Positions 17,043-27,336 are shown, counted from the first letter of the stretch. The stretch: 64,000 nt of DNA from Pseudanabaena yagii GIHE-NHR1 (GCF_012863495.1 NZ_JAAVJL010000001.1:2104001-2168000), one strand, 5' to 3'. The notes: generated from the letters alone by a model not told the origin. Translations and numbers: made by a program.

Positions 17043-18068
17043 TTATTTGAACAGATTTTTGAGGAATAATTGCATTCTTACGAAAGCAGGTTTGAGTTTA
17101 GTTTTTACAGGAATTTGTAATTTATAAAATATTCTATCTAAGTAATGTTTTATTTTCTCTTTAAAGGATTGCCCTTGATAATAGTTAGGGATAAATTGCT
17201 TTGTCCATCCTTGAAAATGAATATTATGAAAAGGTATAGGAGCTTTATCCTTAGAGATTCCTAATAATTGATTATTTTGTAAGATCACCTTTTTGTGGTT
17301 ATGTTGCATTTCATATTCATCCTCTAAAAAATTAGACCGTGAATTAAAATTCATATCAAAATTCCCTTCGCGGTTACTGACTAATAGATTGATGACACGA
17401 TGACTATATTCGCGGCTAAACAGATATAAAGTTGTCATATCACAGATGCCCCCAGCAACTTTATGGTGAATGTGCCAATTCCACTTTTGATAATACATAT
17501 TCAGTAAATCTTGTTTATGAAAAGTATCAATTGTAAATTGGCAAAATTTGCGTAATGTTTCCTGTGTCCAATAGGAGATATGACCACCTGCACACCAATA
17601 ATATGAATCATGGGACTGCTGTGGAATTAAAAAAGCGCAGTTATCGGCAATTTCAGGATGCAGGCTGAGTATCCGTTCTGGCGAGGTAAAAATTAGTACA
17701 TCGGAGTCAAGATAAAATGCTTGCGAAATTCCTTTACTTTCCATATAGGCAAGTAGATAAAACCATCTCAGCCAGCAAAATATTTCATAATCTTGCGAGT
17801 TCGTAGAAATATGTTGATAGTTTTGATAAAACTCTTGAACTAGCTCAGTCTGTAAATCATCGATGGGACATACTTCTACGCCATCAATCTCTGAGTTATG
17901 AGTTTCATTACTGAGTAGAGCGACATCAGAATTGTGGTTAACTGCTAAAGCTTGTCGCAGCACATAGGGCAGATACCAACTATCCCCTTTATGGACAAAT
18001 ACAATTGGAATTGAGTGAGATAGATTATTTTGTTCTTTTGCTTTTTCAACCATAAACATCCTACTCAA
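17043..18068 (-). CDS. GT-A fold glycosyltransferase-like protein
   Basis: This 341-aa protein has the architecture of a nucleotide-sugar transferase. It shows a metal-binding DxD motif in AFYLDSDVLIF (about residue 120) and an aromatic acceptor region with WCAGGHISYW and KWNWHIHHKVAGG. No signal or membrane helix is evident. The donor and acceptor are not identifiable. The start could also be Met6 (MVEKAK). Base composition is more AT-rich than its neighbours and full HIP1 octamers are absent, so it may have been acquired. It is not in an operon. Confidence 0.6.
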   Translation of the reverse strand: MSRMFMVEKAKEQNNLSHSIPIVFVHKGDSWYLPYVLRQALAVNHNSDVALLSNETHNSEIDGVEVCPIDDLQTELVQEFYQNYQHISTNSQDYEIFCWLRWFYLLAYMESKGISQAFYLDSDVLIFTSPERILSLHPEIADNCAFLIPQQSHDSYYWCAGGHISYWTQETLRKFCQFTIDTFHKQDLLNMYYQKWNWHIHHKVAGGICDMTTLYLFSREYSHRVINLLVSNREGNFDMNFNSRSNFLEDEYEMQHNHKKVILQNNQLLGISKDKAPIPFHNIHFQGWTKQFIPNYYQGQSFKEKIKHYLDRIFYKLQIPVKTKLKPAFVRMQLFLKNLFK

Positions 18069-18079
18069 ATAACTTATAC

Positions 18080-18120
18080 GGCAGAAGATGAGCGGCGCAA
18101 AGCGCCGCTCATCTTCTGCC
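18080..18120. terminator. 19-bp hairpin between glycosyltransferase and gvpL/F
   Basis: The perfect arms GGCAGAAGATGAGCGGCGC and complement enclose AAA. It lies downstream of the gvpL/F-like gene on the minus strand. Confidence 0.75.
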
Positions 18121-18130
18121 TATTTAATAC

Positions 18131-18883
18131 TTAATCTCGATCAACCTTGACAAAATTATAGGGAGCAGTGAAGTCGTTGTAGCGGATTCTGAGGCGATTT
18201 TCAAATTGTTTGTCTAGATTCTCTACAGCCGATGCAAATTCAGGCTCTCGATCCCAATCAATCAGAAATGAACCGTTATAAATCATATTCTCAGTCATCA
18301 ATTCACCTTCAACATATTCATGGGATAGAGGCTTGAGGGTATTCAGAAAAGCATCCACAATGATTTGCTGGCGGTTTTCGATCGCAGCTTCTAGTTCTTG
18401 CCCGATCGCGATCGCCTCATCCATACTCAAAATCTTACCAATGAGAGCTTCGCGTCTTTGGCGTAATCCATCATTCTCAGCAACAGCAAGATTTAATTCT
18501 TCAGTTTGATTCCAAAATAGTTTGACACTGACTTCGCGCTTACTAATCAAGTTATTGATTAATCCCTTAAGTTGCTCTGCGTAGGGGATTAATAGATCAT
18601 TCTGGACTTCTTCCCAATCTTCCACCACTAGTCCAAACTGTAAAGGCAAAGGCACAGCTTTGTGTGGATCGATCGCTTTCATTAAGACTTCTAAAACGGT
18701 TTCATGGGCGAGGAGATTTGCCCGACTAGCAAGGTAACGATCCTGTTGAGATTCACTATAAACGATCGCAAAGGGGGGAATCGCATGAAACTGGACAGGT
18801 TGAGCATTCATACCCTTAAGATCTAGATGTTTAATCAAATCTAGATTTTCAGCTTGCAAAATCGCGTATAAGTATAAGCTCAT
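18131..18883 (-). CDS. GvpL/GvpF family gas vesicle protein
   Basis: This 250-aa protein shows the GvpL/F features: an N-terminal LYLYAILQAENL strand, an AIPPFAIVYSES segment, LAHETVLEVLMKA and PLPLQFGLVV. GvpF/L proteins are minor gas-vesicle components or assembly factors. No gvpA, gvpC or gvpN lies in the window, so this gene and the paralogue at 55359 are orphan copies here. It may serve a vesicle cluster elsewhere or have another role. The paralogue shares the architecture but is clearly diverged. Confidence 0.82.
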   Translation of the reverse strand: MSLYLYAILQAENLDLIKHLDLKGMNAQPVQFHAIPPFAIVYSESQQDRYLASRANLLAHETVLEVLMKAIDPHKAVPLPLQFGLVVEDWEEVQNDLLIPYAEQLKGLINNLISKREVSVKLFWNQTEELNLAVAENDGLRQRREALIGKILSMDEAIAIGQELEAAIENRQQIIVDAFLNTLKPLSHEYVEGELMTENMIYNGSFLIDWDREPEFASAVENLDKQFENRLRIRYNDFTAPYNFVKVDRD

Positions 18884-18922
18884 AGAAGTGAATAGGTTTA
18901 GTTAAATTGAGGGGCAAGATGG

Positions 18923-18963
18923 CATTAAGGATGGACGGCGCGAAGCGCCGTCCATCCTTAATG
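18923..18963. terminator. 19-bp hairpin with GAA loop
   Basis: The perfect arms CATTAAGGATGGACGGCGC and complement enclose GAA. It follows the phosphatase gene stop on the minus strand. Confidence 0.78.
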
Positions 18964-18970
18964 CTAGATT

Positions 18971-19957
18971 TTAGGCGATGGTTTTGGTGATGATAGAACG
19001 ATCAAATACTTTGCCATCGGTAGCGATCGCTTTGGTGATGATCTTATCTTGATAGACATCAAAAGTCATGAAGCTAAACTGCGAACTCACAAAAGCAGTT
19101 TGTGGCGATCGCCCAAATTTGTATAGTGGTGCACCGCCGCCGCCATTGACGATATAGGTAGTGCCATTGATCGCATTAAACCTTTCATAACCATGATCAT
19201 GTCCGCAGAGATATAAATGCACTTTATGCTTAGCAAAAATTGGTGCGAGTTTGGCGGCTAATTCGGGATTACTGCCATGTCTACCCGACGAATAGAGGGG
19301 ATGATGTCCATAGACAATTTTCCAAGGGGCAGTACTTTTAGCTAGTTGCTGATCGAGCCATGTCAGTTGCGCTTCCCAAGCAGCATTACTATTCGTATCA
19401 AGGGCAAAAAATTCTACGGTTCCTTCTTTGACATCACCTTGAGTAAAGGAATAGTAGCGATCGCTCATGTTAAAAGGTTTGTAATTAATCTGGTCGAGAC
19501 CATTATTAGATTTGATAATGTCGTGGTTGCCCAGCACTGCATAGAATTTCACATTCTCCTTGAGCAATGGTGCATAGGGTTCTTCAAAATATGCTTTAGC
19601 TAATTTAATTTCACCATAGGAGTAAATATTATCGCCTGCCATCAAGACAAAGGCATAGGGCTTTTGCTGATAGGTTTCCCACATAGCCTTAGCCACAGCA
19701 AATTGATCGGGGCTACCAAATCCGTTATCCGCGATCGCCGCAAAACGGAGTAATGGCTCCTCCGTGGTTTCAAGGCTGATTTCATTATTTGCGTCAGCAA
19801 GGTTATTGGAAGCAACCGATGTAGGAGATTGAGCGGCGGCTGGCTCATATGTGGTTTGGTTTTTCGATTTAGCGATCGCATCATAAATCAAAGCCCCAAT
19901 TACAGGAACTCCAATCAATGCCCCACCTATTGCGAATAAAAGCTGACGGCGTTTCAT
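18971..19957 (-). CDS. Purple-acid-type metallophosphoesterase, exported
   Basis: This 328-aa calcineurin-like phosphoesterase has an N-terminal KRRQLLF followed by a hydrophobic segment, suggesting export or membrane anchoring. Metal ligands occur in order: FAAIADNGFG, MAGDNIY, AVLGNHDI, YGHHPLYSSGRHGS and LCGHDHGYERF. This matches the acid phosphatase subgroup. Its likely role is phosphate scavenging from organic phosphate in the periplasm. The substrate is not known. No Pho box was identified. Confidence 0.85.
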   Translation of the reverse strand: MKRRQLLFAIGGALIGVPVIGALIYDAIAKSKNQTTYEPAAAQSPTSVASNNLADANNEISLETTEEPLLRFAAIADNGFGSPDQFAVAKAMWETYQQKPYAFVLMAGDNIYSYGEIKLAKAYFEEPYAPLLKENVKFYAVLGNHDIIKSNNGLDQINYKPFNMSDRYYSFTQGDVKEGTVEFFALDTNSNAAWEAQLTWLDQQLAKSTAPWKIVYGHHPLYSSGRHGSNPELAAKLAPIFAKHKVHLYLCGHDHGYERFNAINGTTYIVNGGGGAPLYKFGRSPQTAFVSSQFSFMTFDVYQDKIITKAIATDGKVFDRSIITKTIA

Positions 19958-20094
19958 AAAGTTCTTTCACCACATCCTACTTGTATCAATTCCAATTTAC
20001 CAAGAAATAAATTTTTTGGTGTAAAGCCTTAGATCAAGCGTTCATTCTAATTTTTGAGTAAACTTAAGATATTCGCCCATTTGCCTACGCCACC

Positions 20095-21174
20095 ATGACT
20101 GCCAATACCTTGCCAAACCCTTCGACTAAAGCCCTACCTCTGTTGGGGCGATCGCTCTCTGAACTAACAGAATGGGTCGAAGCACAAGGACAGCCTCGCT
20201 ACCGTGGTAAGCAGCTTTATGAATGGATATATACGAAAGGGGCAAGAAATTTAGAAGACATTACAGTTTTTCCTAAGGCATGGCGTGAGCAATTTGCGAC
20301 TCATCCGACGGTTGAGATGGGGCGATCGCAGATTCATCTCCATAAGCAAAGTCGTGACGGCACTGAGAAATTTCTACTACAACTAGCTGATGGTGAAATC
20401 GTGGAAACCGTTGGTATTCCCACCAGTAAGCGTTTGACGGTTTGTGTATCCACTCAAGTAGGTTGTCCGATGGCTTGTGATTTTTGTGCCACAGGCAAAG
20501 GGGGATTTCGGCGTAACTTAGCAAAGCATGAAATCATCGATCAAGTGCTAACTGTCCAAGAAGTCATGCAGCAACGTGTCAGCAATATTGTCTTCATGGG
20601 CATGGGCGAGCCATTGCTCAATTTTGAGAATCTCGTCGGGGCAATTCATGTCATCAATAAAGATATTGGCATCGGTCAACGCAATATCACTGTTTCCACT
20701 GTTGGTATTCCTAATCAAATTCCTAGATTCGCGAAGGAACATCTCCAAGTTACTCTCGCAGTCAGCCTCCATGCTCCCAATCAAAATATTCGTGCTCAAG
20801 TAATTCCTTCTGCCGATCGCTATCCGTTAGAAGCACTCATGGATGATTGCCGTGCCTATGTGGAAATCACTGGTCGAAGGATTAGTTTTGAATATACCTT
20901 GCTAGCGGGAGTGAATGACTCTGCGGCAAATGCACAGGAACTTGCTCACTTAATTCGCGGGTTCCAAAGTCATGTCAATTTGATTCCCTACAACCCCGTT
21001 AACGATGCGGATTACCAACGTCCTAGCGAGAGAGCAATTCAAACCTTTGTGCAAACTTTAGAAGATGCCAAAATCGCTGTAAGTGTACGCCGTACTAGAG
21101 GCTTAGAAGCCGATGCCGCTTGTGGACAACTTCGAGGACAGCATGAGAAAGCCTTAGCAAAACAAACATCCTAA
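20095..21174 (+). CDS. rlmN: 23S rRNA/tRNA adenine-C2 methyltransferase RlmN
   Basis: This 359-aa radical SAM enzyme methylates A2503 of 23S rRNA and A37 of some tRNAs. The cluster-binding motif is CPMACDFC (about residue 123). [19 protein letters not shown] and the C-terminal Cys of DAACGQLRG, which forms the methyl-enzyme intermediate, are present. The N-terminal [12 protein letters not shown] is characteristic. The length is normal. It is followed by an inverted repeat and cysA. Confidence 0.95.
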   Translation: MTANTLPNPSTKALPLLGRSLSELTEWVEAQGQPRYRGKQLYEWIYTKGARNLEDITVFPKAWREQFATHPTVEMGRSQIHLHKQSRDGTEKFLLQLADGEIVETVGIPTSKRLTVCVSTQVGCPMACDFCATGKGGFRRNLAKHEIIDQVLTVQEVMQQRVSNIVFMGMGEPLLNFENLVGAIHVINKDIGIGQRNITVSTVGIPNQIPRFAKEHLQVTLAVSLHAPNQNIRAQVIPSADRYPLEALMDDCRAYVEITGRRISFEYTLLAGVNDSAANAQELAHLIRGFQSHVNLIPYNPVNDADYQRPSERAIQTFVQTLEDAKIAVSVRRTRGLEADAACGQLRGQHEKALAKQTS

Positions 21175-21215
21175 GCAGACGCAAGGGCTGTGGCAACTCA
21201 TCCATAATATGGTAT

Positions 21216-21275
21216 ATAATCAACGGTATCATCGCGAGCTATTAGTAGTTTATTGGGCGCGATACCGTTGATTAT
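21216..21275 (+). promoter_or_regulatory. 15-bp inverted repeat in cysA leader
   Basis: The arms ATAATCAACGGTATC and GATACCGTTGATTAT are perfect complements separated by about 30 nt, ending 28 bp before cysA. A second short pair, ATCGCG/CGCGAT, lies just inside. This may be an attenuator-like RNA stem or paired operators; no U-run follows. Confidence 0.55.
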
Positions 21276-21303
21276 TCCCAGATACTTTTGAGGCAAGAGC
21301 AGC

Positions 21304-22329
21304 GTGGGTATTGTTGTAGAAAATGTAAATAAAAAATTTGGCGATTATGTAGCTCTCGATAATATTAACCTTGAGGTCAAAACTGGATCTCTAGTTGCGC
21401 TGTTAGGTCCCTCTGGTTCTGGTAAATCCACATTATTACGAGTAATTGCAGGCTTAGAATCTCCCGATAGTGGCAAAATTTTCCTTACAGGTAAAGACGC
21501 AACCGATCAAGATGTCCGCGATCGCAATATTGGTTTTGTGTTTCAGCATTATGCGTTGTTCAAGCACATGACCATTCGCCAAAATATTGGCTTCGGATTA
21601 GAAGTCCGCAAAATGCCTAAGGCGAAAATAGCCGATCGTGTAGAGGAGCTACTCGAACTCATTCAACTCAAAGGACTTGGCAACCGCTATCCCTCACAAC
21701 TATCGGGTGGACAACGCCAAAGAGTCTCCCTTGCCCGCGCCCTTGCTGTACAACCTAGCGTATTGCTACTTGATGAGCCGTTTGGAGCGCTAGATGCTAA
21801 AGTCCGTAAAGAATTGCGTGCATGGCTACGCCGTCTCCATGATGAAGTCCATGTCACCAGTGTATTTGTGACCCACGACCAAGAAGAAGCGATGGAAGTA
21901 TCTGACCAAATCGTGGTGATGAATCAAGGTAAAATTGAGCAGATTGGCACACCTGCGGAAGTTTATGATAATCCTGCTACGCCTTTTGTGATGAGCTTTA
22001 TCGGTCCAGTGAATGTACTGCCAGTTAAAAGCGAGCAAGTTAGCAAATTCCAGCCAACTCACGAACAAAATGGGAAAGGCGATCTATATATTCGTCCTCG
22101 TGATATTTTGATTGAACTTGAGGCAACTACTACTTCTGTAGCAGCAAGGATTAATAGAATCATTAACCTTGGTTGGGAAGTTCAAGCTGAGCTAGTGCTA
22201 GATGATGGACAGGTATTAACTGCTCACCTCACCCGTGAACGTTTTAATGAGTTAGATTTACAACCGCAGCAAAAAGTTTATATTGAACCCAAGGACACCA
22301 AGTCTTTCTCGTTAGATTATTCAATCTAA
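21304..22329 (+). CDS. cysA: Sulfate/thiosulfate ABC transporter ATP-binding protein CysA
   Basis: This 341-aa ATPase has Walker [10 protein letters not shown] (about residue 36), signature LSGGQRQR, Walker [12 protein letters not shown] and the switch histidine in [11 protein letters not shown]-terminal regulatory TOBE-like region follows (about 235-341). The closest group is CysA, which energises the CysT/CysW sulfate permease. Those permease genes are not adjacent, so the specificity call rests on overall resemblance. The start is GTG. The SulP permease at 52280 is not linked. Confidence 0.82.
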   Translation: MGIVVENVNKKFGDYVALDNINLEVKTGSLVALLGPSGSGKSTLLRVIAGLESPDSGKIFLTGKDATDQDVRDRNIGFVFQHYALFKHMTIRQNIGFGLEVRKMPKAKIADRVEELLELIQLKGLGNRYPSQLSGGQRQRVSLARALAVQPSVLLLDEPFGALDAKVRKELRAWLRRLHDEVHVTSVFVTHDQEEAMEVSDQIVVMNQGKIEQIGTPAEVYDNPATPFVMSFIGPVNVLPVKSEQVSKFQPTHEQNGKGDLYIRPRDILIELEATTTSVAARINRIINLGWEVQAELVLDDGQVLTAHLTRERFNELDLQPQQKVYIEPKDTKSFSLDYSI

Positions 22330-22368
22330 TTTATACCCAAATCAATAAACATCTGTTATTTTTCGTTT

Positions 22369-22409
22369 CGTGGACATTCCACGCATATATTGCTAGTATG
22401 CAATATATG
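22369..22409. promoter_or_regulatory. Operator-like inverted repeats before toxin-antitoxin genes
   Basis: Two palindromes lie side by side: CGTGGA-CAT-TCCACG (22369-22383) and CATATATTGC-N6-GCAATATATG (22384-22409). The second overlaps the toxin start codon. This is the expected place for autoregulation by the HTH antitoxin. Binding is inferred. Confidence 0.55.
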
Positions 22410-22691
22410 GCAGCTATTTTGATTGCAAGAGCTAAAGAAGTCCGCGACGATGGTTCGATAATCGAAGTTGTGATTTGGGAAGTTCCTGAATCTATATTCC
22501 CATCTAAGCATAGATACAAGTACCGACTTTACTATGGTGCTTCTGGCATATGCCGAGTTCGTTACGATAATGAGCGTGGAAAAGGAGACCACCGCCATTA
22601 CGGAGATCAAGAGAAAGACTACAATTTCTCTACACTTGAACAACTTCTAGCCGATTTCGAGCAAGATGTGAACGAATGGAGTAACCTATGA
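22398..22691 (+). CDS. TumE-like toxin (DUF6516)
   Basis: This 97-aa protein resembles the DUF6516/TumE family, with the typical RYKYRLYYG, HYGDQEKDYNFSTLEQLLADF and a basic charged centre. The family is known as the toxin of a two-gene system whose partner is a small HTH protein. The next gene overlaps by 4 bp (ATGA) and fits that partner. The start could also be ATG 22407; both lie in the operator palindrome. Toxicity is inferred from family and gene order. Confidence 0.75.
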   Translation: MQYMAAILIARAKEVRDDGSIIEVVIWEVPESIFPSKHRYKYRLYYGASGICRVRYDNERGKGDHRHYGDQEKDYNFSTLEQLLADFEQDVNEWSNL

Positions 22692-23041
22692 AGGCAATTA
22701 TTGAATTAAGTCGTAATGGCTCCATCTTCGGGGCTGTTAAACAGCAAATTGCTAACTCTCAGCAAGGACAATCGCCTGACTACCATCTGAGTTTCGAGTC
22801 AGCTCGCGCTTTATTTTCCGAGTTGACACCAGCCCGCCTCGATTTACTCGATACACTTAGTCGTATTGGTTCTAGTAGCATGTATGCCCTTGCGAAAACT
22901 GCCGAACGTAACTACTCAAACGTTCATACTGATGTGTCACGTCTATGGGAACTGGGACTTATTGAAAGATCTGAAGACGGGATGGTTTCTGTACCCTTTG
23001 AATCAATCGAAATTCGTTTTCCTTTAGCACATGCTGCGTAG
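22688..23041 (+). CDS. TumA-like HTH antitoxin
   Basis: This 117-aa protein has a winged-helix DNA-binding region (about 50-105: LTPARLDLLDTLSRIGSSSM, SNVHTDVSRLWELGLIER). It matches the small MarR-like or HVO_A0114-type regulators that pair with DUF6516 toxins. It is translationally coupled to the toxin. It probably neutralises the toxin and represses the operon through the palindromes at 22369-22409, which is inference. Confidence 0.75.
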   Translation: MKAIIELSRNGSIFGAVKQQIANSQQGQSPDYHLSFESARALFSELTPARLDLLDTLSRIGSSSMYALAKTAERNYSNVHTDVSRLWELGLIERSEDGMVSVPFESIEIRFPLAHAA

Positions 23042-23128
23042 ATTTAGGCGTACTTCACCGTTGAGTTCTACGCTACTCAAAAAATTTGATATAGACTAGT
23101 AGGTAGATGTTATCAAGGAGCTAAAACG

Positions 23129-23467
23129 ATGATTGGTAAGACCATTTCTGTAGTTGCGACAAGTTTAGTCTCAGCCACAATATTTGCTTCGGCTGGAGCG
23201 ATCGCTCAAGTCAACACCGCTACCACATTGTCTGAGCAAACTCTACGGGAAGCACAGCAGCAAGAAAAGGGTTCAATGAATATTGGCGGTAGTAATCTCA
23301 ACTTATTGCAATTAATGAATAGTATTAATCTCGCTGGTGGTAAATCTCCTGAACAGTTTCGGGCTAGCCAAAGTGAATCGTTAGATGATGCTGTTTCTAA
23401 CTTTAAGAATCAACAACGTCGTGAAGTTAAGTTTTCGATTCCCGCAACCAATCCTGCAACTAATTAA
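23129..23467 (+). CDS. Small secreted protein of unknown function
   Basis: This 112-aa protein has a signal peptide (MIGKTISVVATSLVSATIFA, cleavage near AIAQ, residue 27). The mature part is polar and rich in Gln, Asn and Ser, with no Cys and no recognised domain. AAGGAG lies eight bases before the start and an intrinsic terminator follows the stop, so it looks like a genuine single-gene unit. I do not recognise a family. Confidence 0.7.
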   Translation: MIGKTISVVATSLVSATIFASAGAIAQVNTATTLSEQTLREAQQQEKGSMNIGGSNLNLLQLMNSINLAGGKSPEQFRASQSESLDDAVSNFKNQQRREVKFSIPATNPATN

Positions 23468-23469
23468 AT

Positions 23470-23502
23470 AAAAAAAGCGGCATAAGTGCCGCTTTTTTTA
23501 TT
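23470..23502. terminator. Bidirectional intrinsic terminator
   Basis: The GCGGCA-TAAG-TGCCGC stem is flanked by A7 and T7 tracts. It serves the secreted protein gene and the convergent TPR gene, whose stop lies at its right end. Confidence 0.85.
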
Positions 23503-24313
23503 TTAAGGTGAGAAATTTTTCGAGGGCATCAACTAGGGATGGGGGCCAGCGACGAATATTTTTAACCCAATTAATATCTCGGTAGCGTGGATCAAGATTT
23601 TCTACAGATACCCAATTACTTTCTGCTTCGCCCTGTTTCTTATCAGCCCAGAGAGCCGCAGTGAGAGCCGCCCGCACATCGGTGAAATTAGGATATTTGC
23701 GGAGGATCGTTTTCATTGCCTTGATTGCGGTATCGGTATCGCCAGTTTGAGCGCCGACCTCGTACAACGCGATCGCATTATTACCAAAGGCAGTACTAAA
23801 TCGCGAATTAACCTGCATCGCTTTTTGATAATCAGCGATCGCCTCTTGCCATTTACCTAAACCAGCCTTAGCATTGCCACGATTGTTGTAGGCAGCCGCA
23901 TCTTGGGGATCGATCTTAAGCACACGATCATAATCGGCGATCGCCTCCTCCCATTTGCCCAAACTTTCTAAAGCTGCCCCACGATTGAGGTAAGGATCGG
24001 GAAAATCTGGTGCAAGCTCTACGGATTTGTTGTAATCTTCGAGCGCTTCCTGTGGTCGATTTTGGCTCATTTTCGAGTTTCCACGATTGCTCCAACCTGC
24101 GGCATTATTAGGATAGAGTTTGATTAAATCCGTCCAATACCATTCAGCCTTGGGAAATTCACCTGCATCCGTGGCAGCAAAAGCTTTTTTAACAAGGTCA
24201 TCCAGTTGATTAGATTCTGCTTCGGTAATATTCAGTTGCGCCTGTACTGGTGCGATCGCTGCGGGATGAAAAAATAAAAATAAAGTAAGAAAAATTGCAA
24301 ATATCGAACGCAT
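23498..24313 (-). CDS. Secreted TPR protein
   Basis: This 271-aa protein has a signal peptide (MRSIFAIFLTLFLFFHPAAI, cleavage near VQAQ). Four to five TPR motifs follow at about 35-200 (AAGWSNRGNSKMSQNRPQEA, PYLNRGAALESLGKWEEAIA, AAYNNRGNAKAGLGKWQEAI). Such proteins act as scaffolds in the periplasm or thylakoid lumen in cyanobacteria. No enzyme domain is visible. It lies downstream of the cupredoxin gene on the same strand with a 46-bp gap, so co-transcription is possible. Confidence 0.82.
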   Translation of the reverse strand: MRSIFAIFLTLFLFFHPAAIAPVQAQLNITEAESNQLDDLVKKAFAATDAGEFPKAEWYWTDLIKLYPNNAAGWSNRGNSKMSQNRPQEALEDYNKSVELAPDFPDPYLNRGAALESLGKWEEAIADYDRVLKIDPQDAAAYNNRGNAKAGLGKWQEAIADYQKAMQVNSRFSTAFGNNAIALYEVGAQTGDTDTAIKAMKTILRKYPNFTDVRAALTAALWADKKQGEAESNWVSVENLDPRYRDINWVKNIRRWPPSLVDALEKFLTLK

Positions 24314-24359
24314 GAGGATTTAATCCTGTAGTGAAACAAACGCGAGTTCGTTCCCTATT

Positions 24360-24845
24360 CTAAACGCTTGGCTGAATCGTGATGCTGCCACGCATTCCTG
24401 CTTCGGTGTGACCAGCGATCGCACAATGCAGTTCATAGGTTCCTGATTTAATTGGCACAAAAGTCCATTCAGCAGTGGCATTAGGCTTTAGTTCTAATTC
24501 GCGGACATTGCCCTTAATTTCCACATTGCCAGCCACGACATTTTGCGTCCAGACCGCATCAGCAAAATCTTTGCTAGTGAAATAATGTTTCATGCCGCTA
24601 GGATTACTGAGGATGAGTTTGTAACGCTTGCCTGCGTTAAAAGTAAAGCGATCGGGCGTAAATTTTAATTCGTTAGCGGCATTACTGAGACTGACATTAA
24701 CTGCGATCGCCTGTTGCTTCGTAAAATCAACCGAGGCTTGTTTGGTAGTTGTGCTGACTTGAGAGGCGATCGCAAGATGGGGACTAATTACCATACACAA
24801 AATCCCCAATATGCCAATTAGCAAAATTTTCAAGGTGCGACGCAT
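24360..24845 (-). CDS. Exported cupredoxin (plastocyanin-like copper protein)
   Basis: This 161-aa protein has a signal peptide ending near HLAIAS. The cupredoxin fold (about 50-160) carries probable type-1 copper ligands: His of MKHYF, then Cys, His and Met of HCAIAGHTEAGMRG. The spacing C-x4-H-x4-M is compatible with a blue copper site. It is longer than plastocyanin and lacks its usual acidic or hydrophobic patch motifs, so the electron-transfer partner is uncertain. It could also serve in copper handling. Confidence 0.8.
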   Translation of the reverse strand: MRRTLKILLIGILGILCMVISPHLAIASQVSTTTKQASVDFTKQQAIAVNVSLSNAANELKFTPDRFTFNAGKRYKLILSNPSGMKHYFTSKDFADAVWTQNVVAGNVEIKGNVRELELKPNATAEWTFVPIKSGTYELHCAIAGHTEAGMRGSITIQPSV

Positions 24846-24872
24846 AAGATCCCTCTTAATTCCATAAATTTA

Positions 24873-24900
24873 GAGAAGGGTGCTTTTGCACCCTTCTCTA
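24873..24900. terminator. Hairpin between fabG and cupredoxin gene
   Basis: The AGAGAAGGGTGC-TTTT-GCACCCTTCTCT stem (12 bp) lies right after fabG on the minus strand. Confidence 0.7.
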
Positions 24901-24902
24901 AT

Positions 24903-25688
<786 letters not shown>

Positions 25689-25714
25689 TTAGCGAGTTGA
25701 GTGACACTAAATAT

Positions 25715-25749
25715 AAAAAGAGACTGTGCAAAGCACAGTCTCTTTTTTA
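25715..25749. terminator. Hairpin with AAA loop downstream of TPR gene
   Basis: The perfect arms AAAAAGAGACTGTGC and complement enclose AAA, with T-runs at both ends. It lies at the 3' end of the TPR gene on the minus strand. Confidence 0.8.
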
Positions 25750-27336
25750 TGTAATTCCTTGTAAGGCTTGGATTGCTTGTCTTGTGCGTTTAATCCACTC
25801 AGCATCACGATTTTCTTCGTAGAGCTTGAGCGCTTCTTGGTAAGAGCGAATCGCGTTACTCACCTCACCTTTGAGGGTATATAAAGCACCTAAGCCAAAA
25901 TGCGCCTTAGCAAACTTAGGGTTAAGAGATAGCGCTTTGAAATAGGCGTTTTGTGCGTCACCAAGTCTACCGCGATCGGCATAGGCAAGCCCTAAACTGG
26001 TGTAGTCCACCCAAAGATCTTCTTTGCCAATCTCAATGGTTTTTTGGAAAGCATTGATCGCTTCATCACTATCTCCCTGAGCACGTAAGAGATTCCCCAG
26101 ATTGCTATAGGCAACTGCATTTCTAGGATCTAGGGTGATCGCTCGACGAAATGCGTTAACTGCCTCAACATTACGATTTTGATCAGATAGAACACGCCCA
26201 AGATTATTATAGGCAGCCGCATAACTAGGGTTAATAGCGATCGATTTCTCATAGGCAGCGATCGCGCCATCGAAATCACCTTGGCGACGGAGCGCTAAAC
26301 CTAAACCATTAAAGTTACTTGCTACCTTAGGATTAATTTCTGTACTACGTCTGAAGGCTTCGGCAGCCTCAGGAATATTATCCTCACGTAACAGTGCACT
26401 ACCTAATGCGGCATAAATATCGGCATTACGCGGATCTTGCTCGATCGCTTTGCGAAAAGTCAAAATTGTATTTTGCTGATCGCCTAATTGGTTATAGGTT
26501 AGTCCGAGATTGTAATAAACATTCGGAAAATTAGGATCGAGCGCAATTACTCGCTTATAGGATTCAATTGAGCCTATGTAGTCCCGTTCTTCATATAGAG
26601 AAATCCCCAACGCAAAATGGGCAACTGCATACTGTGGGGCAAGCTCAATCGCACGACGATAAGCCGCGATCGCTTCTTGGCGATTGCCTTGCCGTCGCAG
26701 CACCGTACCTAAGCCGTTATGGGCAAGGGCATATTTCGGATCAAATTCAATTGCTTTGCGAAAAGCAGCGATCGCCCCCTCAATATTATTGCGCCTCTCA
26801 TGGGCAAGCCCCAAATTATAATATACAGGAGCCAGATTGGTATCCGCTTTACTGAGTTGAATAAATTGGTTATATGCCTCGATCGCGCCATTCGTATCCC
26901 CTTTCTGATACAGCGCAATCCCTAGTCCGTAATAGGCAGGCGTATAGTTTTTATCGATTGTAATTGCTTGGCGATGAGCATCGATCGCGCCTTGAATGTC
27001 GCCTTTTTGACGTAAAGTCACCCCCAAGCCATAGTAAGCGGGTACAAATTCGGGACTCGTCGCGATCGCTTGGCGATACAAAGCTAAAGCCCGATCCAGT
27101 TGATTTTGCTCCCTGAAAGAATTTGCCTGTTCTACTAACTTAATCGGTGTATTGGGGTCTCCCTGAGCAATTAGGGGGATAACCCGACTCGTAGGATTTG
27201 GCAACTTTTGGGCTAAGGCGATCGTGTCAAGAGCAGGAGCGAGGCTACACATTAGCGGGAAAGCCCCTACTAGTGCGATCTTCGTAATTGCGGTTTTGAT
27301 CATAGTTACACAGTGCTTATAGCTTGTTTCTGCCAT
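25747..27336 (-). CDS. Secreted multi-TPR protein
   Basis: This 529-aa protein consists of about 12 consecutive TPR repeats (residues about 65-510), each close to A-Y-NLG-L-GD-AI-A-KAI-P. A hydrophobic N-terminal segment (about 15-40) is probably a signal peptide or anchor; the true start may be Met12 (MIKTAITKIALVG). No catalytic domain is visible. It is similar in style to the TPR protein at 23498 but longer. It is a likely protein-interaction scaffold. Confidence 0.85.
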   Translation of the reverse strand: MAETSYKHCVTMIKTAITKIALVGAFPLMCSLAPALDTIALAQKLPNPTSRVIPLIAQGDPNTPIKLVEQANSFREQNQLDRALALYRQAIATSPEFVPAYYGLGVTLRQKGDIQGAIDAHRQAITIDKNYTPAYYGLGIALYQKGDTNGAIEAYNQFIQLSKADTNLAPVYYNLGLAHERRNNIEGAIAAFRKAIEFDPKYALAHNGLGTVLRRQGNRQEAIAAYRRAIELAPQYAVAHFALGISLYEERDYIGSIESYKRVIALDPNFPNVYYNLGLTYNQLGDQQNTILTFRKAIEQDPRNADIYAALGSALLREDNIPEAAEAFRRSTEINPKVASNFNGLGLALRRQGDFDGAIAAYEKSIAINPSYAAAYNNLGRVLSDQNRNVEAVNAFRRAITLDPRNAVAYSNLGNLLRAQGDSDEAINAFQKTIEIGKEDLWVDYTSLGLAYADRGRLGDAQNAYFKALSLNPKFAKAHFGLGALYTLKGEVSNAIRSYQEALKLYEENRDAEWIKRTRQAIQALQGIT

